From Pyropia haitanensis (Eukaryota; Rhodophyta; Bangiophyceae; Bangiales; Bangiaceae): a DNA stretch of 64,000 bases. The position numbers and the translations under genes were made by a program. Below, piece by piece: positions 52,810 to 62,097 of this stretch. Position 1 is the stretch's first letter, and every line of letters begins with the position of its first letter. Where the stretch lies: assembly GCA_008729055.1 (NCBI GenBank), contig SDUX01000010.1:2185090-2249089 (forward strand). Reading direction: 5' to 3'. Under the pieces are notes generated by a model. The model saw nothing but the letters and a program-made list of their open reading frames with translations, was not told the DNA's origin and ran no database searches.

Positions 52810-54035
52810 CTATTCAATACAGAGGGCAATGCCCACCTTCGACGTCTGCTTCACCTCCGACTTGAGGTCCACGCTCGTGCTCAGCACCAGCGTCGTGTTG
52901 GTGTGCAGCGTGTGCTTGAGCGCAACCGACAGCAGGCCCAACGAGTCCACCTTGACCTTGAACGACCCCCCATCCGCCAGCAGCGTGTTGGTGCCCGCCG
53001 TCAGCACGCTCTCGTGCGTCTTGAGGTCGTACGCGTACTGGGCAGCGACGGCAAAGCCCGGGGCGGCCTCGTGGCCATAGCTCAGCAGCGCGCGCGTACC
53101 CTTCTTCAGCAGCTGCACGTTCATCTCCGACTCGTAGCGGTCCGCGTAGCTAACCGACAGATCCGCAACGGTCGTCTCGTTCTTCTCCGTATCGTACGCC
53201 GTCTCGCCGCCCACGTACAAGCCGCCGTGGCCCGCAACCGCCGTCGCCCGCAGGGTCGGCTTGGACGACAGGTCCGACGCAATCGTCGCCGAAACCGACG
53301 GCGTGTTCCACTCCGCGCTGGCCCCAGCCGACGCGGCACCCGAGTCAGACAGCGCGCCCAGCACCTTGACCGACAGGCCCTCCACACCGAGGCGGTCGAG
53401 CGTCACCTCCGACGTCAGCTTGCCAGAGGTAAACAGCTTGGTGGTGACCGCGTGGCCAGCCACGCCCATCTTCATAGACACATCCCCGGCAATCAGGTTG
53501 GTGTCTGCATCCTGCACACCAGTGACGGTGTAGGCCACCTTCTGGGCGGTCGTGGTCTTGAATGTCAGCTTCTGATCCGACGTGTAGTTGTCGGTCAGCA
53601 ACTCTATCGGTGACACCAATCAAGGCGCAGAAGGGGTATGGGGGAGTGAAGGGGCGACAAGGAACCAACAACCCACGACGGTACAACACACAACCCGATG
53701 CGAGAGCCAGACCAGAGAATCGCATCGAGTGGAGGGTCATCGACGAGTGGAAGGGTGGAGGGGAATACAGAGGAAGAAACACGCCACCGTCAGTACCGCC
53801 GCCCAAATCGATTCTGCCAACGTCACCAGGAGGTTGAAGGCACCCGCGCCGACACACACGACCGGGGTACACCTGGATCGCCACCCACACTGCAGCGCTG
53901 ATGGCAAAGGAGGCCCGCAGCGGCGAGGAGCCCAGAAACCCACAAAGTAGAGTCCCGAAAACGGCGCACCGGGCGACAAGATCCACACATCAACGCACTC
54001 TTGGCAGCCTTGCCAAGGTCCCCGTAGACGAACAT
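52810..54035 (-). CDS. VDAC: Mitochondrial outer-membrane porin VDAC, two exons
   Basis: A 19-strand beta-barrel channel for metabolites across the outer mitochondrial membrane. Exon 1 is 37 bp (54035-53999) and encodes Met-Phe-Val-Tyr-Gly-Asp-Leu-Gly-Lys-Ala-Ala-Lys, the N-terminal helix lining the pore. Exon 2 (53603-52810) continues with Lys-Leu-Leu-Thr-Asp-Asn-Tyr-Thr-Ser-Asp-Gln-Lys, as in plant VDACs, and the alternating hydrophobic/polar strands typical of the family. The total is 276 residues, the usual length. The intron is GTGCGT...GATAG and joins in phase. The last strand ends Lys-Val-Gly-Ile-Ala-Leu-Cys-Ile-Glu. Transcribed away from the pyrophosphatase gene. Confidence 0.92.
53604..53998 (-). 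other. Intron of VDAC (GTGCGT...TAG)
   Basis: 395 bp, phase 1, after a 37 bp coding exon; the junction restores Gly-Lys-Ala-Ala-Lys-Lys-Leu-Leu. Confidence 0.9.
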
Positions 54036-54692
54036 CTCGGCGGCAGGGTTGCGAGGCTCACCACGAGCGGTGCCTGGCCAGCCGGTCTGGCAACAAGCGG
54101 GCGGCAACGGCGGCGCAGTGTGAGCGATGGGCGGGCTGGCATGCAACGGGAGCGAGCGGGAGCGCGGTCGACGGCACCGGCCGCTGTGTGGCCACACCCT
54201 TCTAAATACCATGGCCCGGATCGGACCCCGCTGGTCGTAGGTCGTCGTGTTTCCCTCGTGCACCCTGTCGGAATTGGGCGCGTCCACGTGCGCCCTGTCG
54301 AACTTGGGCGCAAGAAAATAAGTAAGTTTGACCTCAAGTGCCACGAATGAGAGTCGTGTGGTGTTTTGTTACTGAATCACAATAACTCACATGAATGAAA
54401 ATTGTTAGAACTGTTGCGGCAATAATTACAGACACATCTCGGGATCGAGTGCTGCTGTCGGTAGTGTAATGCGGAGGCCGTCTCCGCCCCACACGGAGGA
54501 GGTGTGCGTCTGAACCACAGGAATCGCGGCATTGCCAGCCTCTGGCCGTCCGCGTCTTCTCCATTGCCTGGTTCGCCGTCACCGCCACTGGCACCGCCGG
54601 CGCATCGTGGCAATAGAAGCTGGTAGCTGTGGGCAGCGCTCTCTGGAAAGACTGAGGCACGAGCGCAGCTGGCGACCAGGGATCACTCCACG
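54036..54692. promoter_or_regulatory. Divergent intergenic region, VDAC / pyrophosphatase
   Basis: 657 bp between head-to-head genes. AT-rich text at 54305-54450 stands out from the GC-rich surroundings. A shared promoter is inferred; I see no clear TATA box at a convincing distance. Confidence 0.5.
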
Positions 54693-56884
54693 ATGGGCGG
54701 GTCTGGCCTGGGGGCGGTGGAGACTGGCGATGGCGTCTACACGCTGACAGAGGTGCGGGATCCGTCCGACGCGGATACTGGAGACTTTCGTATCTACTAC
54801 AACAAGGAGGGCTTTGGGCCCGTGAATCCCCTGCACGACATCCCGCTGTACGCAGACAAGAAGAAGAATGTATTCAACATGGTCGTGGAGATTCCACGGT
54901 GGACCAACGCCAAGCTGGAGCTGAAGACCAAGGCCCCGCTGGCGCCCATTGTGCAGGACGAGAAGAAGGGGAAGAAGCGCTTTGTACACAACGTGTTTCC
55001 GTACAAGGGCTACATTTGGTGCGTTTTCGGTTGAGGTGGCTCGTCGTGCGCTGCTAGCTTCTGGTCTGCAGTTGTCCCTCACCTCAGGGACACATCTGTT
55101 TGCTGGGCATGTGCTCTGTGCAACGCATCTGCTGACTGTGTGCTAACTCTGTGCTCCTGTTTGCTTGTCTCTGTCGCCGCACTCGACGGCTGGCTGTCCC
55201 ATCTCTTTCCCCTGTTCTTTGCGCTTGCAGGAACTATGGCTGCTTCCCGCAAACGTGGGAGGACCCGTCTCAGGTGCACATGGAGACGGGTGCCCTTGGC
55301 GACGGGGATCCTCTGGATGTGTGTGAGATTGGCAAGGCTGCTGCGACGGTTGGGGAGGTGAAGCAGGTCAAGGTGCTGGGCGTGCTGGGCATGATTGACG
55401 AAGGGGAGATGGACTGGAAGGTCATTGTGGTGGACATCAACGACCCGATTGCGTCGGAGATGAACGATATTGACGACCTTTACCGGGTGCTTCCCGGCCT
55501 CCTTCACGCGACATTCTCGTGGTTCCGTACATACAAGGTGCCTGACGGGAAGGCTCACAACGTGTTTGCGTTTCGGGAGCAGGTGCAGCCGGCGCACTAC
55601 GCGCTGGAGATTATCGAGGAGTGCCACCAGGCTTGGCGCAAGCTGATTACGGGCCAGGTGAGTCACAAGAACCATAACTGTTCCAACACCACCCTCTCGG
55701 CGGTCCCTGCGTACATGTCGGTGGAGGACGCGTCGGCTCTTATTCAGCGCGACGTGGACGCGACGGCCGCGTCGGCGGCTGCGCGTGGCGCAAACGCGGC
55801 GGCTATGTCTCTTCGTAAGACGTCTTCTCTAGCGGACATGACTGCCCACATCCCTCCGCCGTCCTTTGACCAGGACGACCCTGACCTGGACGCCATCCGA
55901 CCCATGGTGACGATCAAGCGCTTCTGTACGGAGCTGCAGCGCAAGTTCCCCCACGGCTCCAACGACCTATCTCTTCTTATCACCGAGCTGGGCGTTGCGT
56001 ACAAGTGCGTGCGCGCGCAGCTGTGCGACGCTCCCAACGCGCAGTTTTCCGCGCTTGCTGCGTTTGCCAACCAGCAGATTCACGCGTCGCTGGCGTCGTC
56101 GGGCCTGTGCTGCCTCATCTTTTCCAGTCACACCAACGAAGTGATGGAGCTGGAGGCGGGTACTGACGTGGGCAACTACATCGTCGTGTTCAACCCGCTG
56201 ATGGGTGTGCCTGGCGCGTCGCTGGGCTCCACTTTTTCGGTCTACTACCGGAAGTCCGCGCCGGGCAAGGAGGGCGATTCGGCAGACCTGCTGCAGCGCC
56301 CCGGCTACGAGCAGGTCGCGGCTGGGTACTGCATGTTTGGGGCGTCGACCTTCTTGGTCTTCTCCATGGGTTATGGTGTCCACCTGTTCACGCTGGACAC
56401 GATTAGCGGCCATTTCGTGCTGTCGTCGCAGCACATCCACACGCCCGATGAGGGCCCTATCTACTCTGTGGATACGGCGGTGCTGCCACATGTGGTGGAA
56501 GGCGTCGCGGAGTACGTGAAGGAGCTGGAGGCCCCAGAATCCACCAAGGTGTTCCGCCACAACGGCAACCTGGTGGCCAACTTCCACTCCGTGCTGACGC
56601 GGGGGGGCATTCTGATGTTGCCGGGACCGCAAAAGGCGGACCTTGCGCGCTACCTCACCGAGGCCGCCCCACTGGCGTTTGTTGCGCGGCAGGCGGGCGG
56701 GCGGGCGAGCGTCGGCAAGCGCCCGCTGCTGGAGCTGTCGGCCTGGTCGTTTGAGATGAGCGTGCCCCTGTTTGTTGGCAGCAGCAAGGACGTGGACCGG
56801 GTGGAGGAGTTTGTTATGGGCCACGCGGTGGAGGAGAAGAACAAGATCAACCCGGACACGTTTGCGCAGGCCTACTCAATGTAG
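54693..56884 (+). CDS. Inorganic pyrophosphatase fused to a degenerate FBPase domain
   Basis: Exons 54693-55018 and 55231-56884 give 659 residues. Residues ~1-290 are a family I soluble PPase (PPi to 2 Pi): [17 protein letters not shown] across the intron, and the metal-binding Asp-Gly-Asp-Pro-Leu-Asp (D133, D135, D138). This half looks active. Residues ~329-655 align along their whole length with fructose-1,6-bisphosphatase. Matches include Val-Ala-Ala-Gly-Tyr, Gly-x-x-Leu-Phe-Thr-Leu-Asp, Ile-Tyr-Ser, Arg-Gly-Gly-Ile-Leu, Ala-Pro-Leu-Ala-Phe, Gln-Ala-Gly-Gly, and Pro-Leu-Phe-Val-Gly-Ser. The catalytic Asp-Pro-Leu-Asp-Gly-Ser-Ser is Asn430-Pro-Leu-Met-Gly-Val-Pro, and the Ser-Glu-Glu metal ligands are Ser-Ser-His, so phosphatase activity is unlikely. 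The N-terminal AMP-site stretch is partly kept (Gly-Ser-Asn-Asp-Leu-Ser for Gly-Thr-Gly-Glu-Leu-Thr). No transit peptide: cytosolic. Confidence 0.92.
55019..55230 (+). other. Intron of the pyrophosphatase-FBPase gene
   Basis: 212 bp, GTGCGT...TTGCAG, phase 2, with a GCTAAC branch-point-like sequence near 55142. It splits the Trp codon of the conserved Tyr-Ile-Trp-Asn-Tyr-Gly motif. Confidence 0.92.
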
Positions 56885-57133
56885 GTGAGCCTGCCTGTCG
56901 GCCGGGGATGTGCCGTCAACTCTCTAGAATACTTTCCATTTTTATTGCTGTTTGCTCTTCGTTTCTGTACCGCGTGTCCCAACGTCGAGAGCGTGTCAGT
57001 GCTGTAGGTTCCGAGTCAAGAATTGGTGCTTAAAGGGTTCATCACTATGCACCATGACGCTGGCCGGTCGGGTCACACACCACGGCTAGGTGAGGTCCGC
57101 GTCTATTCCGTGCCCCCTGACCAGCGCCGCCCA
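56885..57133. other. Short intergenic region between converging genes
   Basis: 249 bp holding both 3' untranslated regions; T-rich at 56930-56965. Nothing else seen. Confidence 0.5.
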
Positions 57134-57988
57134 TCAGAAAGCAACGTGCCCTCGCGCATCTATCAAGCCCAGCGTGTACTTGCGCAACGCTTCCCTCATC
57201 GCAAACGCCGCCTGCTCCGCCCCCACACCCGCAGCGTCGAGCCCCTCGGCGAGCACCCCCACGCTGGCCAACTTGCCATCCACGTCCGCGCTAACCACAT
57301 CGCCGCTGCCCACCGCCACGACCGCGGTTAGCCCCCCCCCGCCCTCCCCCCCCGCCGCCTCAGCGGCGGTCGGGTCGACGAGCGGCACCCCGCCCACAAA
57401 CGCCACCCCACAACCCGCGACCAGGTCTGCCATGGCCACGCCCGCGTCGGCTAGCGCGGCGGCGGTCGCGTTGATCGCCGCGGACCGCACACACCCGTCA
57501 TCGACGAGCACCTGCACGTGCACGTCGACGGTGGAGCGGCCAAAGAGGCCCGTCAGCGCTACCGCCGTAAACGTTGACGCGACCGCGTCGGCAATGTCCC
57601 CGCCGCTGCGGACGGACGGCTTGCGGCCGGCGGGGGTGGAGAAGCGGGCGGTGGTGACGGTGCAGCGGACGAGGCCCGCGTCTTCGGTGTGGGCGCCTTG
57701 CGGGATCCCCGTGGCGGTCGTCGTGGTGCCGCCGCCGCTGCCGCCGCCGGCACCCCCGCTGACGCCACCGCCGCGCCCATCGTGGGGTCCACTCACCGAC
57801 GCGAGCACCCACGTGTTGCCCTGACGGATGGCCGCGGAGCCATCAGCGTGCGGAAGGACACCCAGGGAGATGGCCATTGTCCGTGTCTCGGCGGGCAGCC
57901 GGCCGTCGGCGCGGAGGCCACCCAGAGATAGGTGCTCGGGGCCCCGGATGCCAATGCCGCCTTTCTTCTTGGCGCCCGAGGAGGCCAT
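57134..57988 (-). CDS. RRP41: Exosome complex subunit RRP41 (RNase PH domain)
   Basis: A core ring subunit of the RNA exosome (EXOSC4/Rrp41). The ATG at 57988 gives 284 residues. Family signatures are Leu-Arg-Ala-Asp-Gly-Arg-Leu-Pro-Ala-Glu-Thr-Arg, Gly-Val-Leu-Pro-His-Ala-Asp-Gly-Ser-Ala, Gly-Asn-Thr-Trp-Val-Leu-Ala-Ser-Val-Ser-Gly-Pro-His, Phe-Ser-Thr, Val-Asp-Val-His-Val-Gln-Val-Leu, Ala-Ala-Ile-Asn-Ala-Thr, and Pro-Leu-Val-Asp. The order and the Gly-Pro-His favour RRP41 over RRP46 or MTR3. A Gly-rich insert replaces the loop after Gly-Pro-His. Plant RRP41 keeps phosphorolytic activity; whether this one does needs the active-site residues to be compared. Intact, no intron. Confidence 0.9.
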   Translation of the reverse strand: MASSGAKKKGGIGIRGPEHLSLGGLRADGRLPAETRTMAISLGVLPHADGSAAIRQGNTWVLASVSGPHDGRGGGVSGGAGGGSGGGTTTTATGIPQGAHTEDAGLVRCTVTTARFSTPAGRKPSVRSGGDIADAVASTFTAVALTGLFGRSTVDVHVQVLVDDGCVRSAAINATAAALADAGVAMADLVAGCGVAFVGGVPLVDPTAAEAAGGEGGGGLTAVVAVGSGDVVSADVDGKLASVGVLAEGLDAAGVGAEQAAFAMREALRKYTLGLIDARGHVAF

Positions 57989-58563
57989 TGTGAGCGGAAA
58001 GAGGGAGATGTCAGGCTGGAACAGAGAAGAATGACTGGCAGAGCGCTGCGACTGGTAGAGCGCTGCGACTGACAGATGGACTCGTCTGCCAAAGAAGTAG
58101 CGCGCGTATGTGGGAAGCGTGATGGACAACAGGGAGAGGAGTATGGCAAGGCAGAAGAAGATGGTGACGTCTACCCTCCTCTGCACTACGACCGCCGCGC
58201 ACCGTGTCCGCGCCAAAGAGGAGTTGATCACCACCAAAGAGCCGCCATGTAATTAATCATACAGTAGTCAAATAAACTTTTTCAAAGCTCTTGGCGTCAA
58301 CTTGCGTCACCCACGCTGTCACAGCCTGTAAAATTGTGACGAGGGGGTGCTGATCCTGGTTGTCCGACGTGGGCGAGCGAAACGGGATGCGCGGCGGCGG
58401 GCAGTGACGCCAAGGCGGTGGGCAGTAAAGCAAAGGCGGCGGTGCCGTCGACTGTGCTGCGCGGAGCGCTCGTCAGGGTTGGTCGCGGGTCGACGGCCGC
58501 AGTGTATCTCTACACGAGCAGGGCCCAGCCTGTGCTCTGGGCGCGCCGCCTGCATTGGCCACC
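57989..58563. promoter_or_regulatory. Divergent intergenic region, RRP41 / valyl-tRNA synthetase
   Basis: 575 bp between two head-to-head translation genes. An AT-rich patch lies at 58247-58292 (AATTAATCATAC, AAATAAAC). The repeat CAGAGCGCTGCGACTG/TAGAGCGCTGCGACTG occurs at 58038-58070 (period 17). A shared promoter is inferred. Confidence 0.5.
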
Positions 58564-61500
58564 ATGGCCGGCGATGCAGAGGTGCCGGCCGCGGCCACGA
58601 CCGCCGCCGCCGGTGCATCGGCCGGCGGCGACGCCAACGGGGCAAGCGCGGCCGCCGCCGCGGCGGCGCCCGTCGTGGAGCTGGAAGAATACCTGCAAAT
58701 GAGCGAGGAGCAGCGGTCGGCGCTGCCGCGGTCACGCCAAAAGAAGCTGGCCAAGCTGGCGGACGTGGCCCGCCGCAAGGCCGCCCGCGCTGACGCGGCT
58801 GCGTCTGCGCCCGACGCGGGCGGCGGCGGTGGCAAGGCTGGGGCGGAAAAGGGGGATGGTGTGAAGAAGGGGGGCGGCGGCGGCGGGCGGGCAGCCAAAA
58901 AGATTGCGTCGCTGGCGGCCAAGGACGCGGCCGACGCGGCGGCGTTTGTCAACGACACCCCCGCCGGGGAGCGGAAGCGGATGGACAGTCCGATGGCGGC
59001 GGCCTACCAGCCGCGCGCCGTCGAGTCGGCCTGGTACCAGTGGTGGGAGAAGGAAGGCTTCTTCTCTGCGTCGGCCGAAGCGGCGCGCAAGGCCGGCCCC
59101 GACGGCCGGTTTGTAATGGTCATCCCACCGCCCAACGTGACGGGCTCGCTGCACCTGGGGCACACGCTCATGGCGGCGGTGGAGGACACGCTCACCCGCT
59201 GGCACCGGATGCACGGCCGCGTCGCGCTGTACGTGCCGGGGGTGGACCACGCGGGCATCGCGACGCAGGCGGTGGTGGAGAAGAAGCTGATGCGGGAGCA
59301 GGGGATCACGCGGCACGACTTGGGCCGCGACGCGTTTGTGGCCGAGGTGTGGAAGTGGAAGGAGCAGTTTGGCTCGCAGATCTGCTCGCAGCTCCGCCGT
59401 GTCGGCTCGTCCCTGGACTGGTCCCGTGAGCAGTTTACGCTGTCGCCCAAGCTTTCCCACGCGGTCACGGAAGCGTTTTATCGGCTGTACCACATGCGTG
59501 ACGGCAAGACGGGGGAGCGGCTGGTGTACCGCAAGAAGCGGCTGGTGCACTGGTGCTGCAAACTCCGCACCGCCCTGTCCAGCATTGAGGTGGACAGCGT
59601 GGAGATCCCCGGCCGTACCCTCCGAGCGGTCCCCGACCACGACGAGCCGGTCGAGTTTGGGGTGCTGACCAACTTTGCCTACCGCTTCGTGCCTGACCCG
59701 GCGGCGGCCGAAGGCGAGATCACGGAGCTCGTCGTCGCCACCACCCGGCTGGAGACGATGCTGGCCGATGTGGCCGTTGCCGTTCACCCTGATGACACCC
59801 GCTACGCGCACCTGGTCGGCCGCCGCCTGCAGCACCCGTTTGCGGACCGCACCATCCCGGTTATTGCGGATGGGATTCTGGTCAAGATGGGCTTTGGGAC
59901 GGGCGCGGTGAAGATCACGCCCGCTCACGACGCAAACGATTTTGAGTGCGGCCAGCGCAACGGCCTGCCCGCCTATTCGCTGCTGAACGACGACGGGCGG
60001 TTCAACACGGAGCACGGCGCGGAGTTTGCCGGCATGCGCCGGTACGAGGCGCGCGTGGCAGTGGAGAAGGCGCTTGAAGCAAAGGGACTGCTCCGCGGGA
60101 AGGAGCCCAACAAGATGGTCCTGAGCGTTTGCTCCCGCACGGGCGATGTTATTGAGCCTCGCCTGCTGCCCCAGTGGTACGTCAACTGCGGTGGGATGGC
60201 GCTGCGGGCGGTTGCGGCGATGAAGACCGACTCTGAGGAGGACGCGGCCGCCGCGGTGGCGGCGGCGCGCGAGGCGGGCGTGACGGGTGACCTGCACGCC
60301 GGGCAGCTGGACATTCAGCCCAAGTCGTTCCGCTCCACGTGGACGAGCTGGCTGACGGACATTCACCCATGGTGTATTTCACGGCAGCTGTGGTGGGGCC
60401 ACCGCATCCCAGCGTACCACGTGCTCCTGCCCGGCCTCACGGACGAGGTCATGGTCGTCGGCCGTGACGAGGCGGAAGCGCGCGCGGCTCTGCCAGAGCA
60501 GCTGGCCGAGGCTGCGGCCGCTGGCAATGAGGGGGCAGCCGCCCTGGTGGCGTCTGGGGGCCTCTCGCCGGAGGCGCTCGCTGCGGTGGAGCTCAAGCAG
60601 GACGAGGACGTGCTGGATACGTGGTTCTCGTCTGGCCTCTTCCCCTTTTCGTCCTTTGGTTGGCCCAATGAGGAGGCCGACTCGGAGATGGACGCCTTTT
60701 ACCCGACGACGCTGCTCGAGACGGGCCACGACATCATCTTCTTTTGGGTGGCTCGGATGGTCATGTTTGGCCAGACGCTCACGGGGCGCCTGCCCTTCTC
60801 CACTGTCTTCCTCCACCCTATGGTGCGGGACAAGCACGGCCGCAAGATGTCCAAGTCACTGGGCAACGTGGTCGACCCCTTGCAGGTCATTGAGGGGTCC
60901 ACGCTGCAGGGCATGCTTGCCAAGGTGGCGGGTAGCAACGTGGCGCCCGCCGAGATGGCGCGTGCCACCGACGCCACCCGCGCAGAGTTCCCCGCTGGCA
61001 TCCCCGAGTGCGGCGCCGACGCGTTGCGCTTTGGCCTCCTGGCGTACCTGGTGCAGACCCGGGACGTCAACCTGGACGTTGGCCGCGTCGTCGGCTACCG
61101 GAACTTTTGCAACAAGCTGTGGAACGCGACCCGCTTTGCGCTGGCCAAGCTGGGGGACGACTTTGTGCCGTCGGCCGACGGTCTGGCCGCCGCCCGCGCG
61201 GCGGACTTCACGGCCGATTCGTGGATTCTGTCACGCCTGGACGCGGCGGTAGCGGCCGTCAACGCCGCGTTCGCCGCGTACGCGTTTGCCGACGCGGTGA
61301 GCGCGGCGTACAACTTTTGGCTGTACGACCTGTGCGACGTGTACTTGGAGCTGGCCAAGCGGGTCATCTCGGGCACGGACGCGGACGACGCAACGCGCGT
61401 AGCCGCGACCCGGCACGTGCTGTACGAGTGCCTGGACGTTGGCTTGCGGCTACTCCACCCCATGATGCCGTTTGTGACGGAGGAGCTGTACCAGCGGCTG

Positions 61501-62097
61501 CCAGGCGCCGCTGCCCGGTCGGTGCCGTCCATCATGATCGCGCCCTTCCCCGTCTCCCGTGACGGCTGGCATTCCGCCACAGCCGAGACGACCATGGACA
61601 CGGTCACGACGCTGGTGCGTGCGTGCCGATCGCTCAAGGCCAGCTACTCCCTCCCCCCATCGGCGCGGCCGGACGTGGTGGTGGTCACTAGCGGGGGTGA
61701 CGGCGGCGCCGCCCCCCCCACCGTCGAGACGGACTACGTGGCCGCCCTGGCCGGCCTCGGCACCGTCACCGCGACGGTCGCCACCGACGATGCGCCCGCG
61801 GCGGTGGCTCCCGGCAGCGCCGTCGCGGTCGTCAGCGACACTCTCGCGGTGCACGTGCAGCTGTCGGGGCTGGTGGACTTTGCGATGGAGGTGGCCAAGC
61901 TCACCGCCGCCGCCGCGGAGAAGCGGGCGCTCGCGGACAAGACGCGCGCGCGGGTGGCAGCGCCGGCGTACACGGCCAAGGTGCCAGAGCGGCAGCGCGC
62001 CGCCGACGCAGAGCGGCTGGCAAAGTACGACGAGGAGGTGGCGACGATGGAGCAGCTGGCCGAGCGGATGCGGTCCATGATGGGTGGCACGGCATAG
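58564..62097 (+). CDS. VARS: Valyl-tRNA synthetase, cytosolic type
   Basis: Charges tRNA-Val. The ATG at 58564 in ACCATGG gives 1177 residues in one frame without introns. The N-terminal ~130 residues are an Ala/Lys-rich extension (typical of cytosolic eukaryotic ValRS, not a transit peptide). The class I HIGH motif is His197-Leu-Gly-His within Pro-Pro-Asn-Val-Thr-Gly-Ser-Leu; KMSKS is at 761-765. Between them are the CP1 editing domain (Thr-Thr-Arg-Leu-Glu-Thr-Met, His-Asp-Ala-Asn-Asp) and Asp-Thr-Trp-Phe-Ser-Ser-Gly. The anticodon-binding region and the C-terminal coiled-coil arm (Lys-Tyr-Asp-Glu-Glu-Val-Ala-Thr) are present. Red algal ValRS is often dual-targeted, but no targeting signal is visible from this start. 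Confidence 0.96.
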   Translation: MAGDAEVPAAATTAAAGASAGGDANGASAAAAAAAPVVELEEYLQMSEEQRSALPRSRQKKLAKLADVARRKAARADAAASAPDAGGGGGKAGAEKGDGVKKGGGGGGRAAKKIASLAAKDAADAAAFVNDTPAGERKRMDSPMAAAYQPRAVESAWYQWWEKEGFFSASAEAARKAGPDGRFVMVIPPPNVTGSLHLGHTLMAAVEDTLTRWHRMHGRVALYVPGVDHAGIATQAVVEKKLMREQGITRHDLGRDAFVAEVWKWKEQFGSQICSQLRRVGSSLDWSREQFTLSPKLSHAVTEAFYRLYHMRDGKTGERLVYRKKRLVHWCCKLRTALSSIEVDSVEIPGRTLRAVPDHDEPVEFGVLTNFAYRFVPDPAAAEGEITELVVATTRLETMLADVAVAVHPDDTRYAHLVGRRLQHPFADRTIPVIADGILVKMGFGTGAVKITPAHDANDFECGQRNGLPAYSLLNDDGRFNTEHGAEFAGMRRYEARVAVEKALEAKGLLRGKEPNKMVLSVCSRTGDVIEPRLLPQWYVNCGGMALRAVAAMKTDSEEDAAAAVAAAREAGVTGDLHAGQLDIQPKSFRSTWTSWLTDIHPWCISRQLWWGHRIPAYHVLLPGLTDEVMVVGRDEAEARAALPEQLAEAAAAGNEGAAALVASGGLSPEALAAVELKQDEDVLDTWFSSGLFPFSSFGWPNEEADSEMDAFYPTTLLETGHDIIFFWVARMVMFGQTLTGRLPFSTVFLHPMVRDKHGRKMSKSLGNVVDPLQVIEGSTLQGMLAKVAGSNVAPAEMARATDATRAEFPAGIPECGADALRFGLLAYLVQTRDVNLDVGRVVGYRNFCNKLWNATRFALAKLGDDFVPSADGLAAARAADFTADSWILSRLDAAVAAVNAAFAAYAFADAVSAAYNFWLYDLCDVYLELAKRVISGTDADDATRVAATRHVLYECLDVGLRLLHPMMPFVTEELYQRLPGAAARSVPSIMIAPFPVSRDGWHSATAETTMDTVTTLVRACRSLKASYSLPPSARPDVVVVTSGGDGGAAPPTVETDYVAALAGLGTVTATVATDDAPAAVAPGSAVAVVSDTLAVHVQLSGLVDFAMEVAKLTAAAAEKRALADKTRARVAAPAYTAKVPERQRAADAERLAKYDEEVATMEQLAERMRSMMGGTA

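Noticed and set aside
55967..56824. 285-codon open frame antisense to the pyrophosphatase-FBPase gene
   Set aside because: His/Arg-rich shadow of the real gene.
58732..60366. 544-codon open frame antisense to valyl-tRNA synthetase
   Set aside because: Mirror of a GC-biased coding strand; no domain, and ValRS is certain on the other strand.
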